This document shows, piece by piece, positions 1 through 11,216 of a DNA stretch of 64,000 nucleotides. The notes beneath the pieces are model-generated. The model made no database searches. It saw nothing but the letters and a program-made list of their open reading frames with translations, and was not told where the DNA came from. Position 1 is the stretch's first letter, and each line of letters begins with the position of its first letter. Source of the DNA: Margaritifera margaritifera (taxonomy: Eukaryota > Mollusca > Bivalvia > Unionida > Margaritiferidae); assembly GCA_029931535.1 (NCBI GenBank), contig JAQPZY010001432.1, positions 744,001 through 808,000 of the forward strand. Direction: 5' to 3'. The position numbers were made by a program, and so were the translations under genes.

Positions 1-559
1 AATATTTCACTTTTTAAATTCAGAATTTTCATTTACATATTTTCCAAAATGAATGAATAGATAAATACATAAAATGGGATAATATTGGGTGGATCGAATG
101 ACAATATGACATGGGTAGTTACCAGATGAAATAGTCTGTTTGCTCTAGTTACACACCAATTATGTTTTTTCTTCTACTTCTGTATTTTTTTTTTAATTTA
201 TGAAGTGATAAACAAAGTAATGTATGGAGAAAGTTAAGTTTCCAGAAGAAAAAATACTTTTGGAAGTCCTTGAAAACACTTGTTGAACAGTCTTGGATAA
301 ACAACTCTCTGGGACTGTATGAACCCGGTTTCATTTGTCATTTCAAGTGAAAGCTTTGAGATCAAATTTGATATAGAAATTAAGTTTTACTCCATGTTGT
401 GGTGGCACAAATTACCAAGTTAATCAGTTTCAGACTAAAATTGAAAACATTAGATTGCTCACATTTTTGACTGTGTTGCAAAGCAAATCCAGCTTATGAA
501 TGGCTGGCTGTATCATTCAGTAAATCTGTCTGTATGTAGGTCCATCTGGGGTGAAACTT
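1..559. other. Stretch without recognised feature
   Basis: AT-rich DNA with short T and A runs. No ORF here has exon-like flanks or a recognisable domain. Confidence 0.5.
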
Positions 560-1084
560 TGAGCTTTTTTTGACCTGCATTAACCTTTGCATTTAGCTCA
601 GTTTCTTAGCACTATTACATGTAGAATCGTGTAATTTGTATATACATTCATCATCAGGATAATTGTTCAGTGATCTGTGACATTGTCTATAAATTTGATT
701 GGTTGAAAGGGTTTCAAATAGGTCTATAACTTTAAAGCCCTTTGAGATTAAGGAAGAAACGTTGAATACTTGTACATCATCACTAGAAGGTGTCGTCTGC
801 CACATTGGGGGTGCTGTATTCGATGTCAAGGTTGTGGCATGATATTTTACGTTTTCCATAACACTTTCCCTGTCTGCTCAATAACTTTAAAATCATTTGA
901 GATTAGGGGTGAAACTTTATGCTTAATACATCACTAGAAGGTGTGGTATACAACATTGGGATCATCATGTTCAAGGTCACAGTACAATATTTTACATTTT
1001 CATCACACATTCTCTTTCACTTTATAATTTTTAACCATTCGAGATTCAGGGATGAAATGTAGTATACTTGTACATCATCACAGG
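560..1084. repeat. Degenerate array of ~155-bp modules
   Basis: The phrases acttgtacatcatcac, tagaaggtgt, cattggg and caatattttaca recur at about 155-bp spacing, in roughly three degenerate units. One unit carries TCAAGGTCA at 971-979. The array is cut on its right by a SINE at 1085. This modular style is common in bivalve genomes. The non-coding ORF on the - strand at 593-859 simply reads through it. Confidence 0.6.
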
Positions 1085-1249
1085 AGCCATATTAGCTCAG
1101 TTGGTAGAGTATTGGACTCATAATTCAAGGGTCACAGGCTCAATACTCACCCAGGCCACCTTGGTTTGTGTGTGTGTCTTTTGGGTAGACGCTTAACTCC
1201 TGTTATCTTTGCATTATATAGTCAGTGTGTTAGAAGTGCAATTAAAACT
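1085..1249 (+). mobile_element. tRNA-derived SINE (copy A)
   Basis: The head is tRNA-like. An A box (tagctcagttgg) lies near 1093 and a B box-like stretch (ggctcaatactc) near 1137, spaced as in a tRNA, followed by a non-tRNA body and a tail ending aattaaaacta. The body shares cccaggcc, the cttggt/gtgtctttt region and the at(t)aaaac tail with the copy at 9041-9178. The left flank (catcatcacagg) resembles the right flank (catcctcactgg), a possible imperfect target duplication. It is not a functional tRNA gene: the acceptor stem does not pair and there is a long 3' body. Confidence 0.75.
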
Positions 1250-1490
1250 ATCATCCTCACTGGGAGATGTGACATGTACCAAATAGTGGGTACTATCATC
1301 ATTGCAGGGAGATGTGTCATGTACCACATAGTGGGTACTATCATCATCACAGGGAGATGTGTCGTGTACCACATAGTGGGTACTATCATCATTGCAGGGA
1401 GATGTGTCATGTACCACATAGTGGGTGCTATCATAATCACAGGGAGATGTGTCATGTATCACATAGTGGGTGCTATCATCATCACATAAT
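1250..1490. repeat. 45-bp minisatellite, ~5 copies
   Basis: The phrase gggagatgtg begins at 1262, 1307, 1352, 1397 and 1442, exactly 45 bp apart. Because 45 is divisible by three, several frames on both strands stay open and give 15-residue repeat peptides. These are artefacts of the period, not protein evidence. The array starts at the tail of the SINE. Confidence 0.9.
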
Positions 1491-2246
1491 TCTTTCCATT
1501 AAGAACAATATATCAATGTGTTTGTCATTGTTAAATTTTTTCATTGAATCAATGTCAAAGAGCTCAAATATTGTTCGTAAGTTTAAAGCATTTCATTTAC
1601 CTTTTGTAGACACAGTTAGCATTAGGGCAGCTTTGGCATAGTTTGAGAGAAGTGAGTACAGTCATCAGGGAGACAATTTTTTCCAGTGCCTGTATAAAGG
1701 ACATAGGCTCCTTGATATTGACAAAGAGCTGCCATAAATTGTGCCATTTCCACCTTCACATGAAAGTGGTCAGTTAAGATCTGAAAGAAAATAATGCATA
1801 TTGCAGCAATAAACTGATGAAAAAATATCTCTACTTAATTTATCATGTAATACATTCCAGCTGCAAGCTAGTTGTTTATTGTTGGAGAAATATTTCACAT
1901 ATAAACGAAATAATAACCCAATATGTTCTATTGACCGGTTTTCAAAGATTTAATTAAATATAAGATAAAAACTGCTCCTTTTCTTAATTTGATAGACAGA
2001 AATTATTTGTGCAGCACTGACATAGGTTATAGTTTACTGATCAAACACTTTTTCTTTTGCACAGAGTATATTATGTAAATATAAGAGCAACTTGTTAATA
2101 AAATTCAACTTTCACTCCTTGTCAAATTGTCCAAAAATTTATAAGAACAACAACAATCACAGCTACTGCTACTATTCTAAAAGCAAAAATATTATATTGT
2201 GATAGTGCCAGAGGAACTGGACCCCCACCCCATCTCATTTGTTGGT
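1491..2246. other. Stretch without recognised feature
   Basis: AT-rich DNA; nothing supportable beyond short simple-sequence runs. Confidence 0.5.
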
Positions 2247-2942
2247 AACTAAGATAGATCTGAACCAAAATTTAGCAATATGGAAAAGTTACTATCTGTT
2301 TCAGTAAATTCCACCCAAGGATATGATGTCTTCCATTTAGTGTTGAACCCTGTCCTTCATTTCTTAAGCACATTCTTTGTGGAATCGGAATCACCACTGG
2401 TGACACTAATCTATGTTCTTTGTACCAGACCAACATGGTACTAGCCGGGCTCTGGGTAATTTCATGTTTTTGTGGTGTGTCCATTTTTCACAAGAATTTG
2501 CTTAACTTAAAATGTAATGTGTGTAACTTTTTTAGCTTGTAGTGGAAATGACTGAAATGTATATATATAACACACACTACAAGTAGACTCCATCATTGTT
2601 GGCTGATCACATGTCTGTATCAGTGAAATAACGAAACCCATTTCAAAGGTCGGTCCCCGACAGTTAATTGGGCAAACCAGGTACAGAAAAAATAACCAAG
2701 TGAGTGAATGAACTATCTTAATTAAATACCCATAAAGAGGTAAGAACAGCTGTCATTTGAGTAATAAGGCTTTGAATTAAGTGACGCAATGTTTATTTAA
2801 CAGATTAATTTTATAATGATAGCGGGAAGCATAAAAGCATAGTGACACAAGCACATAGTGTAGTGGCAGGTTCTAAAGCATCATGAGCTAAAATGATAGC
2901 ATAGCAGGACCGCTATGGTAAAAGGCCTTGGGTAGAACACTG
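2247..2942 (-). mobile_element. hAT-type transposon 5' end (copy 1)
   Basis: About 700 bp here is the inverted, diverged counterpart of 44208-44935. Read on the - strand it starts CAGTGTTCTACCC at 2942. CAG/CTG-type ends are typical of hAT elements. An ORF start lies near 2484 (MDTPQK..., compared with MNTPPS... in the other copy). Both copies lose similarity just after the phrase ttcagatct, so both lack the rest of the transposase. The ORF is frameshifted relative to copy 2. The hAT assignment rests on the terminus and a zinc-finger-like N-terminus, not on a catalytic domain. Confidence 0.6.
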
Positions 2943-3905
2943 GGTATGGTGCTTCATCCATTTTGTGTAGTCAATCATGCATTGTCTGTTTACAGTTGCT
3001 ATTTACAAATTCTCAATAGCCCCCCCTCCCCCCAAAAAAGAATTGGACCAATTGTGAAAGAAATTATCTTGGCATGAGGCTCTTTTAAGTTTTTTCAAAT
3101 GATGCTTATCTGCCATTAAATATGGCCACCATTACTTAAAATAGAAAAAACCTTTAAACAACTTCTTTTGAAGAACTGCTAGACAGAATTTGACTACATT
3201 TTATGGAAAGCATCTGTCATGTCTCAGAGAAGAAAATCCATCTATATTGAAATAGAAAAATTCCAAAATTTATCCTACATCAAATAAATAGAAAAACAAG
3301 TGGAATACAGTACAGCTCATGCAATTTTTCATTTCAGCACACAATGATGTGAACTGGACAGTGTGGAGGATTATGAAAGAGTCCCTCCTCTGTCTCTCCA
3401 CACATTCTGATGGAGCTGCCACAGTTTCATGTGTAAAATAGCTCTCTACACTGTGCTTTCTTTTGCAGTTGTATGACCAAATGACAAAATCGACAGTTAT
3501 CATTATCAGGGTTCAAATTAGCAAGATGTGGGGAGGAGGAATTTGGAAAACATGTCAACATCAGGGACAGTTGAAAAGATAAGGTTGTGGGAGTCAGGAA
3601 ATCAATGACAAATTGGGTAACTGGGTCATATTCTTCTAAAATGCTGGGTCAGCATCATTAGTTACTAGGTGGTCTGTGGGTCCCATCCTTCATTTAGTAA
3701 GGGTTAGTCAATCATATTCTGTATATAATTGAAGTGGGCACTGGTATGTGATATAGTATGCTGTATATATAGATTGACTGAGAGAGAATAAAGGGAGGAT
3801 GGAAGAGGCAAAATAAGAAAAACTAATTGGAGTGGTGAGACATATCTGAAATCCATGTAGCTAAAATTGTAGTATAGAAACATTGGAGAGGTGGACAGGA
3901 AATTA

Positions 3906-3943
<38 letters not shown>

Positions 3944-4590
3944 TAGTTGTCAAAAATGAATTAGGAATTTATATACCACTGAGGTCTCCTCACTCCAAAA
4001 ACAAAAGGGTTATATCAGGACAGAAGAAATCATGGGTCAGAGTTGCATCTACTGATAGTTGAAGTAGTCTCCATTAAATTGGCATGGTTTGCTGTTACAG
4101 AGAGAGAGAGAGAGCATATTGGGGCACTGAGTTGTCTATATCATTTTCCTTATAAATTAATGTACAATGCTTTTTAAAAAATATTTTTCCAAATAAAAGT
4201 TTCAACACCATTAGCGTATTAATAACATGTTGCATGAAGCATCTAAACTTCAATTGCTTTTTGTTTTTGTTAACAAAACTTTAAATCCTACATTGTTGGA
4301 ACTGCAGTCAATTTCTTTATCATCAAAAATAATTAAGACTATTAAACACAGTTCTTTGATTGTTAAGCTGTATATGCAGAATAAATGCCACTAAAATCTT
4401 TACATGCAAAAGTTGGTGAAATAATTGAATAAACTTGAATGCAGAACAACAGCAGCCTCATGAGGATATAGTTACAGTAATTGTACAGTAGGTATCTTGG
4501 TAAATAATGTATTAACTACGTGAGAGAGATAGAGAAGGTGGGCAGGAATCAAGTTGTGAGTGGTTGCCAAAAACTGAAATTAGCCATGAT
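2943..4590. other. Gene-free stretch with simple repeats
   Basis: Contains a (TA)n tract at 3908-3940 and a short (GA)n run near 4101-4114. The ORF at 3270-3503 (-) has no recognisable domain or exon-like flanks. Confidence 0.5.
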
Positions 4591-5019
4591 TGGAAAAAAT
4601 ATACCGTACTTTGGTGTGCATCATGTGCACCCTGATTTTTGACCAGAATTAGGTAAAAAAAAAACTTTGTTCTGCCATAAACCATGCATGTGAACTACAT
4701 TTTAAAATCTTGATAATTGTGCTCCATTTTCATAGTGCAACAAGGCTTAATCATTTTGGATAGTGTACTGATCGTCATTTGTTACACGACATTTGAATTT
4801 TTACAATAAAAGAGTGCTTGGCTGTTTTACTGATCTTCTATCAGTACATGGCACCTAATCATGCACATTAATTATTTTAAAGATATAATGAAAGAAAGAA
4901 CAAAAAAAGGTGGCAGTATTGAAAGTAAATCTTTCTGATTTTTCAGTTGGCTCTTAAATGGGCTGTTTAAAGCTTGCAGTATTGATAGAGTTCAGTCTGT
5001 TGCATCAAACCCTTCAAAT

Positions 5020-5170
5020 TCCTCTTCATCTTGTCACTCAGGAAAAGTTGCTATATGTCCTCATCTGTCATTCTTCTCCGCTCCCAAACAGAAGACTCTC
5101 TTACATTGAACTCCCTCCCAGTGGCTCTGTTACCATGTGCTTCTGCATAGGCAGCGATGGTTAGCCAATG
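5020..5170 (-). pseudogene. Pogo/CENP-B-type HTH DNA-binding domain remnant
   Basis: On the - strand this translates to a helix-turn-helix-like stretch containing AYAEAHGNRATGREFNV followed by RESSVWE and a basic RRR segment. That is the pattern of the N-terminal psq/Brinker-type domain of pogo-like transposases and their domesticated relatives (ala-glu-his-gly-asn-arg, then GREF, then a V..W helix). Continuity is lost after about 35 residues: a stop follows DEDI and the acidic tail is in another frame. No catalytic domain lies nearby. Flanking stretches near 4603 (taccgtactttggtg) and 6071 (rc of ggaaatatggta) could be ends of a decayed element spanning about 4600-6080; this is uncertain. 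Confidence 0.5.
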
Positions 5171-5348
5171 TTTTTTGTAGTGTACAAGTTTATTACAGGA
5201 CCTATGTTGATACTTTGTCTGATCAAACACAAGATGCTACAGTGTATGTGAAAGTTCAGGCCCAGTATTTATATTTGTTTAGACTACCATGTCACCTTAG
5301 AAATATATCTCCATGTTCAGGTTAGAATTTAGCAAGAAAGTGCTTTGT

Positions 5349-5720
5349 AATCATGTTTGGCATGTCCAAGCTTCAACTGGCGCTGATTACTTTTATAAAT
5401 ACCATGCGGAGGCAATTAGACATTGACATTGATCATTGTATTGTAACAAAAAGGTATAAAATACAGTTGTTTAAGATGAGAAATAAAATAAAGAACCAAG
5501 TTTATTTTCGAAAGAAAAGTAAAATCAGTTGCACTTGGACAAAGCAATGTACATGTAATCATGTTTAGAACATCAAAACTTGAGATGTTGCTGATTACTT
5601 TGAAAAGACCCCAGTGAGTCAATGAAGTAGTGATGACTATAGTCATGAAGAAATATCAAATGCTGTTATTTAAGATGAGAAATAGAACTACAAATGTTTA
5701 TTTTCCAAGAAATAAGTATT
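5349..5720. repeat. ~215-bp diverged tandem duplication
   Basis: The phrases taatcatgttt, gctgattacttt, taagatgagaaata and tttattttc recur in the same order about 212 bp apart. The two halves are clearly diverged. The ORFs here follow the duplication and carry no recognisable domain. Confidence 0.6.
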
Positions 5721-6390
5721 CACCAATTTCATACATTCACTTACTATTTTGTTTCATGATATGTGGTCAGTGTTGCCATAACAAACAAACTGTAGTCATG
5801 AAAAAGATATTAACATAAGCACTGAAAGCACCAGAAAATCGAGGTTTGTAAGCATATTTAATTCTTTAAAAAGGCTAATAGGCAGTTTAGTTACAATGCA
5901 ACAAATTTAATATTTCACAAGGAGTCAATGTGATGTGAAGGCAGCTTTAGTACCTTGATCAAGATTGACCTGGGATAAAAAAAAATTCATTTTTTTCTTT
6001 ATTTCTGTAAAACATGCACTCCCTCTTGAAAATAAGAAATTATGTAAAATAATTAGCGTTCTTTGGGAAATATGGTATGCACACTTCATTCAGTACTTTT
6101 TTGAGTTTGGATGATTAGAATTATGACTATAATGGTTTCAATAAGTCAGATGTAGGCGCTGATATTGATGTAAGCAACTCTGATTTTGATAATTTTTCAA
6201 ATTCAGATAATTTAGTGATACAGACAGAGACAATGATCTGGTAGATTTTGAAGCTGAGAAAGGTCATCTATAATTGGTGTCACAGCTTCACTGACTTGCC
6301 AGTGAATGAATTCTCTCAGGATTTTAAAGCATATTGAAAATACTTCAGTAAAGAATAATTATACAACTATATTGATAAGATTATACTCAT

Positions 6391-6514
6391 AAACCTATCT
6401 ATAGATAACACATAAATACGAAAACCTATCTATAGATAACACACAAGTACAAAAACCTATCCTTAGATAACAAATAAATGCAGAAACCTATCTATAGATA
6501 ACACATAAGTGCAA
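6391..6514. repeat. 31-bp minisatellite, 4 copies
   Basis: The phrase aacctatc starts near 6392, 6423, 6454 and 6485, with a 31-bp period. The core ctatctatagata is nearly self-complementary. Confidence 0.9.
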
Positions 6515-7439
6515 AAAAAGGTAAAATGGTTACAATATATGTTGAACTTTACATATACTACACCATAAATTTTCCAGGCGGGCATTATAATTTACATGGA
6601 ATCATTTAGGTAACCCGTTTCTAATTATAGCAATCTGCACATTGTTGTTTTGGCACATCTATAGTGACAGCCTGAAAAGCAACATATGCTGTGAGGTAAA
6701 GGGTTAACTATTTATTAGCTTGCTGACACTGATATGACAAAATAACATTAACCACCCATTATTAGAGGAGAAAACCATTAAAGTGAAGGTCATCATCTTG
6801 AAAATTAACACCTCCACTGTGGATAAGATGAAAACCTGCACCCAGTCATGTATGGGCCAATGAACCAATTCCAGTTTGTGCAGTCTGTTACCAAAACTTT
6901 CATAAAACTAGTACCAAACTAATTTACATTTTAATACTTAAAAATTCATAATCCAAGGATTTTTTTTTTTATTATTTAATTTCTTTTAAATACATTATAG
7001 TTCCCTGAAACCAATTCTTACATATGCGATGGTACATGATTAGCTGCAGGTTTTATGATTATCCACAATGGAGGTATTACACAAACTCTTTGAGATGAAA
7101 ACTTTCACTTGAACGCTTATCTCTAACATCTCTAATGCCTTTTAGGATTTAGATTTTTTTTATCCACAGGTGAGTAATTTAGTTTTAAACAAATGTTATT
7201 CCATATATCAGTGTTATTGAGCTTATGAATAGCGAAATGTGGCTCTCCAAATTTGTCACAATTATAATCATAAATGTAACTTGTCGTGTTTATTTCTGAT
7301 TACAAGCAATCTATTTCTCAACTTTCTGAAAGTGGTATTTGTCAGTCTTATCACAGTATAACTGCATTTGTGTCCAAAAACAAAAGTACATAAATAAAAA
7401 TTCTTTTAAAGTTGTGTCCAAGACAGCAGGAGGCAAGAA
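6515..7439. other. Stretch without recognised feature
   Basis: AT-rich. The overlapping ORFs at 7311-7607 (-) and 7339-7521 (+) have no domain I recognise and lie at the edge of a module array. Confidence 0.45.
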
Positions 7440-7900
7440 AGTGATTTTGGCCACAAAAAAGCCTGGTGTCCTTGAACAGTGTCTGAGACATACAGAAAAT
7501 ACAACAGTTAGCCCTGAATGAAAATTCTGACCTAGCATCCAATATGACAACCATGGTGGACATCTTGAAAATCTTGTTATTGCTCCTCTTCTAAAATTGA
7601 TAGTCATATCATGATAGTGTTTTCACAAAAAGGCTTTTTATGATATCTAGTTGGTCCTAAATGAAAATGCTGACCTACAGACATTCAGAATGCTGCCACA
7701 ATGAAATTATAGAAAATCTTGTAACAAATTCACCTGAATGGATGGTCATATTGGCAAAGGGGTTTTCACCAGAAGTCTTCTAATGGTGTATGGTTTGTCT
7801 TGAAAGAAAATGATGCCGACCATACATCCAATATGGCACCTACAGTAGGTATATTTGAAATCTTGTAGTTTCAACACTTAGCAGTTAAAAAGAAGAAATT
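7440..7900. repeat. ~150-bp module array, same family as 25310-26480
   Basis: Phrases such as aatggatggtcatatt, ggggttttcaccag, ttggtcctaaatgaaaat, ccaatatgg and atcttgaaaatcttgtta recur. The same phrase order forms the longer array at 25310-26480. About three decayed units. Confidence 0.7.
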
Positions 7901-8294
7901 ATCTTAACGTGAAATCCTGGAAATTCTTTTAGACAGTGGACTCTTGTTTGCTATCGGATTGAAATCACTTTGACATCTCATAATTAATCTTTTCATTGGT
8001 GGTATTGAAGCATTTGTTGTTCAATTATCGATCAGTAATGTCTACCAGCATCCTCTGCAGTGGAGACGTACAACATGTATCATGGTCAAGGTTCATCTCC
8101 AAGGTCAAGGTCACTAATTAGTTTCTTTTTTTTTCTTCTAAAAAATACCCCTTTATTTTCACTTTTCATGTAATGATCTTTAAGATAGGGCAATTAAACT
8201 TTATTACCTTGGATGTCTGCCCTGCAACTTTATGGCTTCTTCTTAAAGATCATTATCCTACTACATGATTGTGAACTTTTGTGACCTTTGTATT

Positions 8295-8308
8295 GGGGGG
8301 GGGGGGGG
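8295..8308 (+). repeat. Poly-G tract (14 G)
   Basis: Uninterrupted run of 14 G. Homopolymer G of this length is unstable and prone to sequencing error. Confidence 0.9.
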
Positions 8309-8629
8309 CAAAAATTAATAAATGTGCTTGTTCACTCCTGTAACATCACATGGCAGTGCATAATTAAGCAAGAGCACAATGGATGCAGCCATATTGGGAA
8401 TCTAATGCAAGAACATGTGGCTTGATCTTGCATCTTGAAATGCAGTTTAGTTGTTTGATTCAGTGATATCTCTTGGATATATTGATACTTAACATGGAAA
8501 TAAAAATGGTATTATCATTTGTATGTTTCTTTGAAATTTTTTGAGAAAATCAAGTCGGGTGGAGGGTGGGGTAATATCTCCATTGCCCCAATTTTATGGA
8601 TTTCTTCATCTTTCATTAAATTGAGTCAT

Positions 8630-9240
8630 ATTTGGTATCATTAAAATGCTAAATAATTATACTGTAAACTACACAAGCTTTCATAAAGCTAATTTTAATT
8701 GTAAGGGCTATATCCAGGGTCTAAACATTCTAAGGGCTATATCCAGGGTCTAAACATTCTAAGAGCTTTATCCAGGGTCTAAACATGAGTTTAAAATTCT
8801 GTTTTTGAAATAACCTCTACCTTTTTACGTCACAACTGTCAAATACATACCCATCTATTTTATGCATTTATTTATCTTTCATTAATTCGAGTCCTATTTG
8901 GTATCATTTGAAAGCTGAATAAATTTTGCTGTAATCTGCACAAGGTTTTAGTAAGTTAATTCTAACTATAAGGGTTACATACAGGGTTAACATGAGTATA
9001 AAATCCTTTCTTTGCAATAACCATAATTTTTTTTAAAAAATTGCAGGTTCAATACCTGCCCAGGCCAGCCTGGGTTGGCTGCCTTGGTGTGTCTTTCAGA
9101 AGGACACTTGGCTCCCATTTCTTCAGCATGATATAGCCAAAAATGTGTTAAAAATGCCATTAAAACCAACCAACAAACTGTTACCAGCCATTAAATTAAG
9201 TCAAATTTGGTATCATTTTAATTTTTTTTTCTGTAAACTG
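8630..9240. repeat. Three diverged copies of a ~250-bp repeat with a ~33-bp inner repeat
   Basis: The phrase atttggtatcatt with flanking attaa(a)tt and ctgtaa(a/t)ctgc recurs near 8630, 8885 and 9195. In the first copy a ~33-bp unit (agggctatatccagggtc, taaacattcta) is repeated three times at about 8700-8790. A SINE sits between the second and third copies. Confidence 0.7.
9041..9178 (+). mobile_element. tRNA-derived SINE (copy B, 5' truncated)
   Basis: Begins at the B box (caggttcaatacctgcc) and continues through cccaggcc, the ttggtgtgtctttcagaagg body and a tail at atgccattaaaacc. It matches copy A (1085-1249) in body and tail but lacks the A-box half. It lies inside a local ~250-bp repeat cluster. 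Confidence 0.7.
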
Positions 9241-10256
9241 CTAAACCATATTATTAATTTTGTGATATTCTGAATGGTAAAATCATGCATAAAAATGTAC
9301 AGACACAATACAAGAACAATTTTTTAATACCAGTTTTATTTCTTTTTGAAGTCAATGATTGGTGCCTTTAGAATTTTGTAATTATTGTACACAAAGCTTT
9401 AGCTTTCATTTTTCTTTTTTAGTAGACCAGCATTAAGAAATTGAGAACAAAAACAAAAAAACAAAGCAGCACTTCATGATAACAAAAACACTAACCTCTC
9501 TCTCTCTCTCAATAATTTATAGCTATTCTCAGTTTGTCAGGTTATTAGTTTACAATGATCTTTAGAGGTAAAAAAATCAGATAGCCTGACATGCGTTGTT
9601 TTAAATCTGGATTTGGCCCCTCCCCTATTCTAAGTGAGATCCCCATCTGGCCTGTCAAAAAATGTGTTTTCTAATTTGCCTGAAAGAAATCTTGAGCCTG
9701 CCAATGAATTTAGGCATTTTCATTTTGAAGCTTTTAAAAGACACTGATAAATTATTAATACTCAGCCCCCAGCTGGGGCCCCATTTGTAGGTCCCTCAGT
9801 CTTTTGAATATCATCTGCCTAATTGTATTGAAAGCATTGAAATTTTGTGCAAAGTGAAGCATGTGACCTATGAATGGGGAACAGTAGTACTATGTCTCTT
9901 CTCCATATTTCATTGTTTGAAAATTCAGCACAGGGAATAAGTGACTTGTAAGAGCCCCAATACAATGATTTTCAGCCTAACGGAACTGAGATAATTGCTT
10001 TATATTTTAATAAATTTAGTTCAAGGAGTTGTTAGCTGCTGATTCTATTGACAACGGAGTGTTTTCTTTAATTGTGACTCGTCCCCAGTACTATGACACG
10101 AACTGATTAAAAAAACCTGAAGCTACTGTTTTTGCAGACTGATTACAATAAAAAATTACCAATGTCTCTTGGACTTCATTTCTGTTTTCAACTTTGATTG
10201 AGAAACGTTGAGATTTTTGGAGCATTCAGTAAACAAAACTACTCTGTATCTCCCAA
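9241..10256. other. Stretch without recognised feature
   Basis: Contains a (TC)n run at about 9495-9509. No supportable gene. Confidence 0.5.
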
Positions 10257-10398
10257 ATACTCATCCCTACAGATTGCAATAAAATACAGACTGTACATCA
10301 CCCAGAATACTCGTCCTTACAGATTGCAATAAAATACAGACTGTACATCAACCTGAATACTCATCCCTACAGATTGCAATAAAATACCGACTGTTGGC
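10257..10398. repeat. ~59-bp minisatellite, ~2.5 copies
   Basis: The phrases aatactc, ccttacagattgcaataa and aatac(a/c)gactgt repeat at ~59-bp spacing. A second small repeat (41 bp, two copies, gatggggatacaattctct) follows at 10511-10590. Confidence 0.85.
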
Positions 10399-10599
10399 AC
10401 TGTCATTTGCCCTGTGAAAAGGCTGCCACATGATAGTACACAGGGGTGTTGTGAATTTCTGTGTTATAAATATTTATGCTTACTTGTAGTGTATATTTAC
10501 AAATATTCTTAATGAGGATGGGGATACAATTCTCTAGTCCCACCCCAGCACATGGATGGGGATACAATTCTCTAGTCCCACCCCAGCACATGCACTCAC

Positions 10600-11179
10600 A
10601 ATATACATGTTGGCACTTTTGCTTCCAGGTTCATTCTGTAGTAAAAAAATATTAAATTCCTAGTCCAAAAAAGGAAATTAATGAATGAAAGGAAAAATAA
10701 TAATCTATACACTATAACACAAATGCACTTAACATTTCTGCTTCAGATTAGGCCCACAACAAATGTGTGATTCCTATTACATTGGTTTTAAAATTAGTGT
10801 AGGTTTTATACCATGGGGGGATAAAAAGTGCTAGGGTCGGCAATGAGAAACAGGGACGGTCAGCCAACCGGAAACACACATTTGTTTTTTTGGCCTTATG
10901 ATAATGTCTATTCTGTCTCATCATTGCAAACCATGGGTGACAATCTGCTACACTCCTTTTCACCTGTGGATGCCTGTGACAAGATTTCTTAAATTTTCAT
11001 GAATGTACATAAACAAAAATGTATCATGAACCATGGAATGTAACAATCCCTACACATCAATGAAAGTGCCCTCTTTATTGATCAACAAGTGACTGTGTTT
11101 GAAAGAGAAACATGGATTGGCTCATTCAAGCAGTATGCCATCTTGGGTCAGCATAGCAAGAATATTTTACTTTCTCGCA
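10600..11179. other. Stretch without recognised feature
   Basis: No domain-bearing ORF; sequence leads into the (ATA)n tail of the LINE. Confidence 0.45.
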
Positions 11180-11182
11180 ATG

Positions 11183-11216
<34 letters not shown>

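Noticed and set aside
1085..1157. A tRNA gene on the + strand
   Set aside because: A- and B-box-like sequences are present, but the acceptor stem does not pair and the unit continues into a SINE body with an A-rich tail.
1166..1641. Repeat-peptide ORFs on both strands
   Set aside because: They arise because the 45-bp minisatellite period is a multiple of three; no start context, splice sites or conserved domain.
7339..7521. 60-residue + strand ORF with a lysine-rich peptide
   Set aside because: No recognisable domain; lies at the start of a decayed module array and overlaps a longer meaningless - strand ORF.
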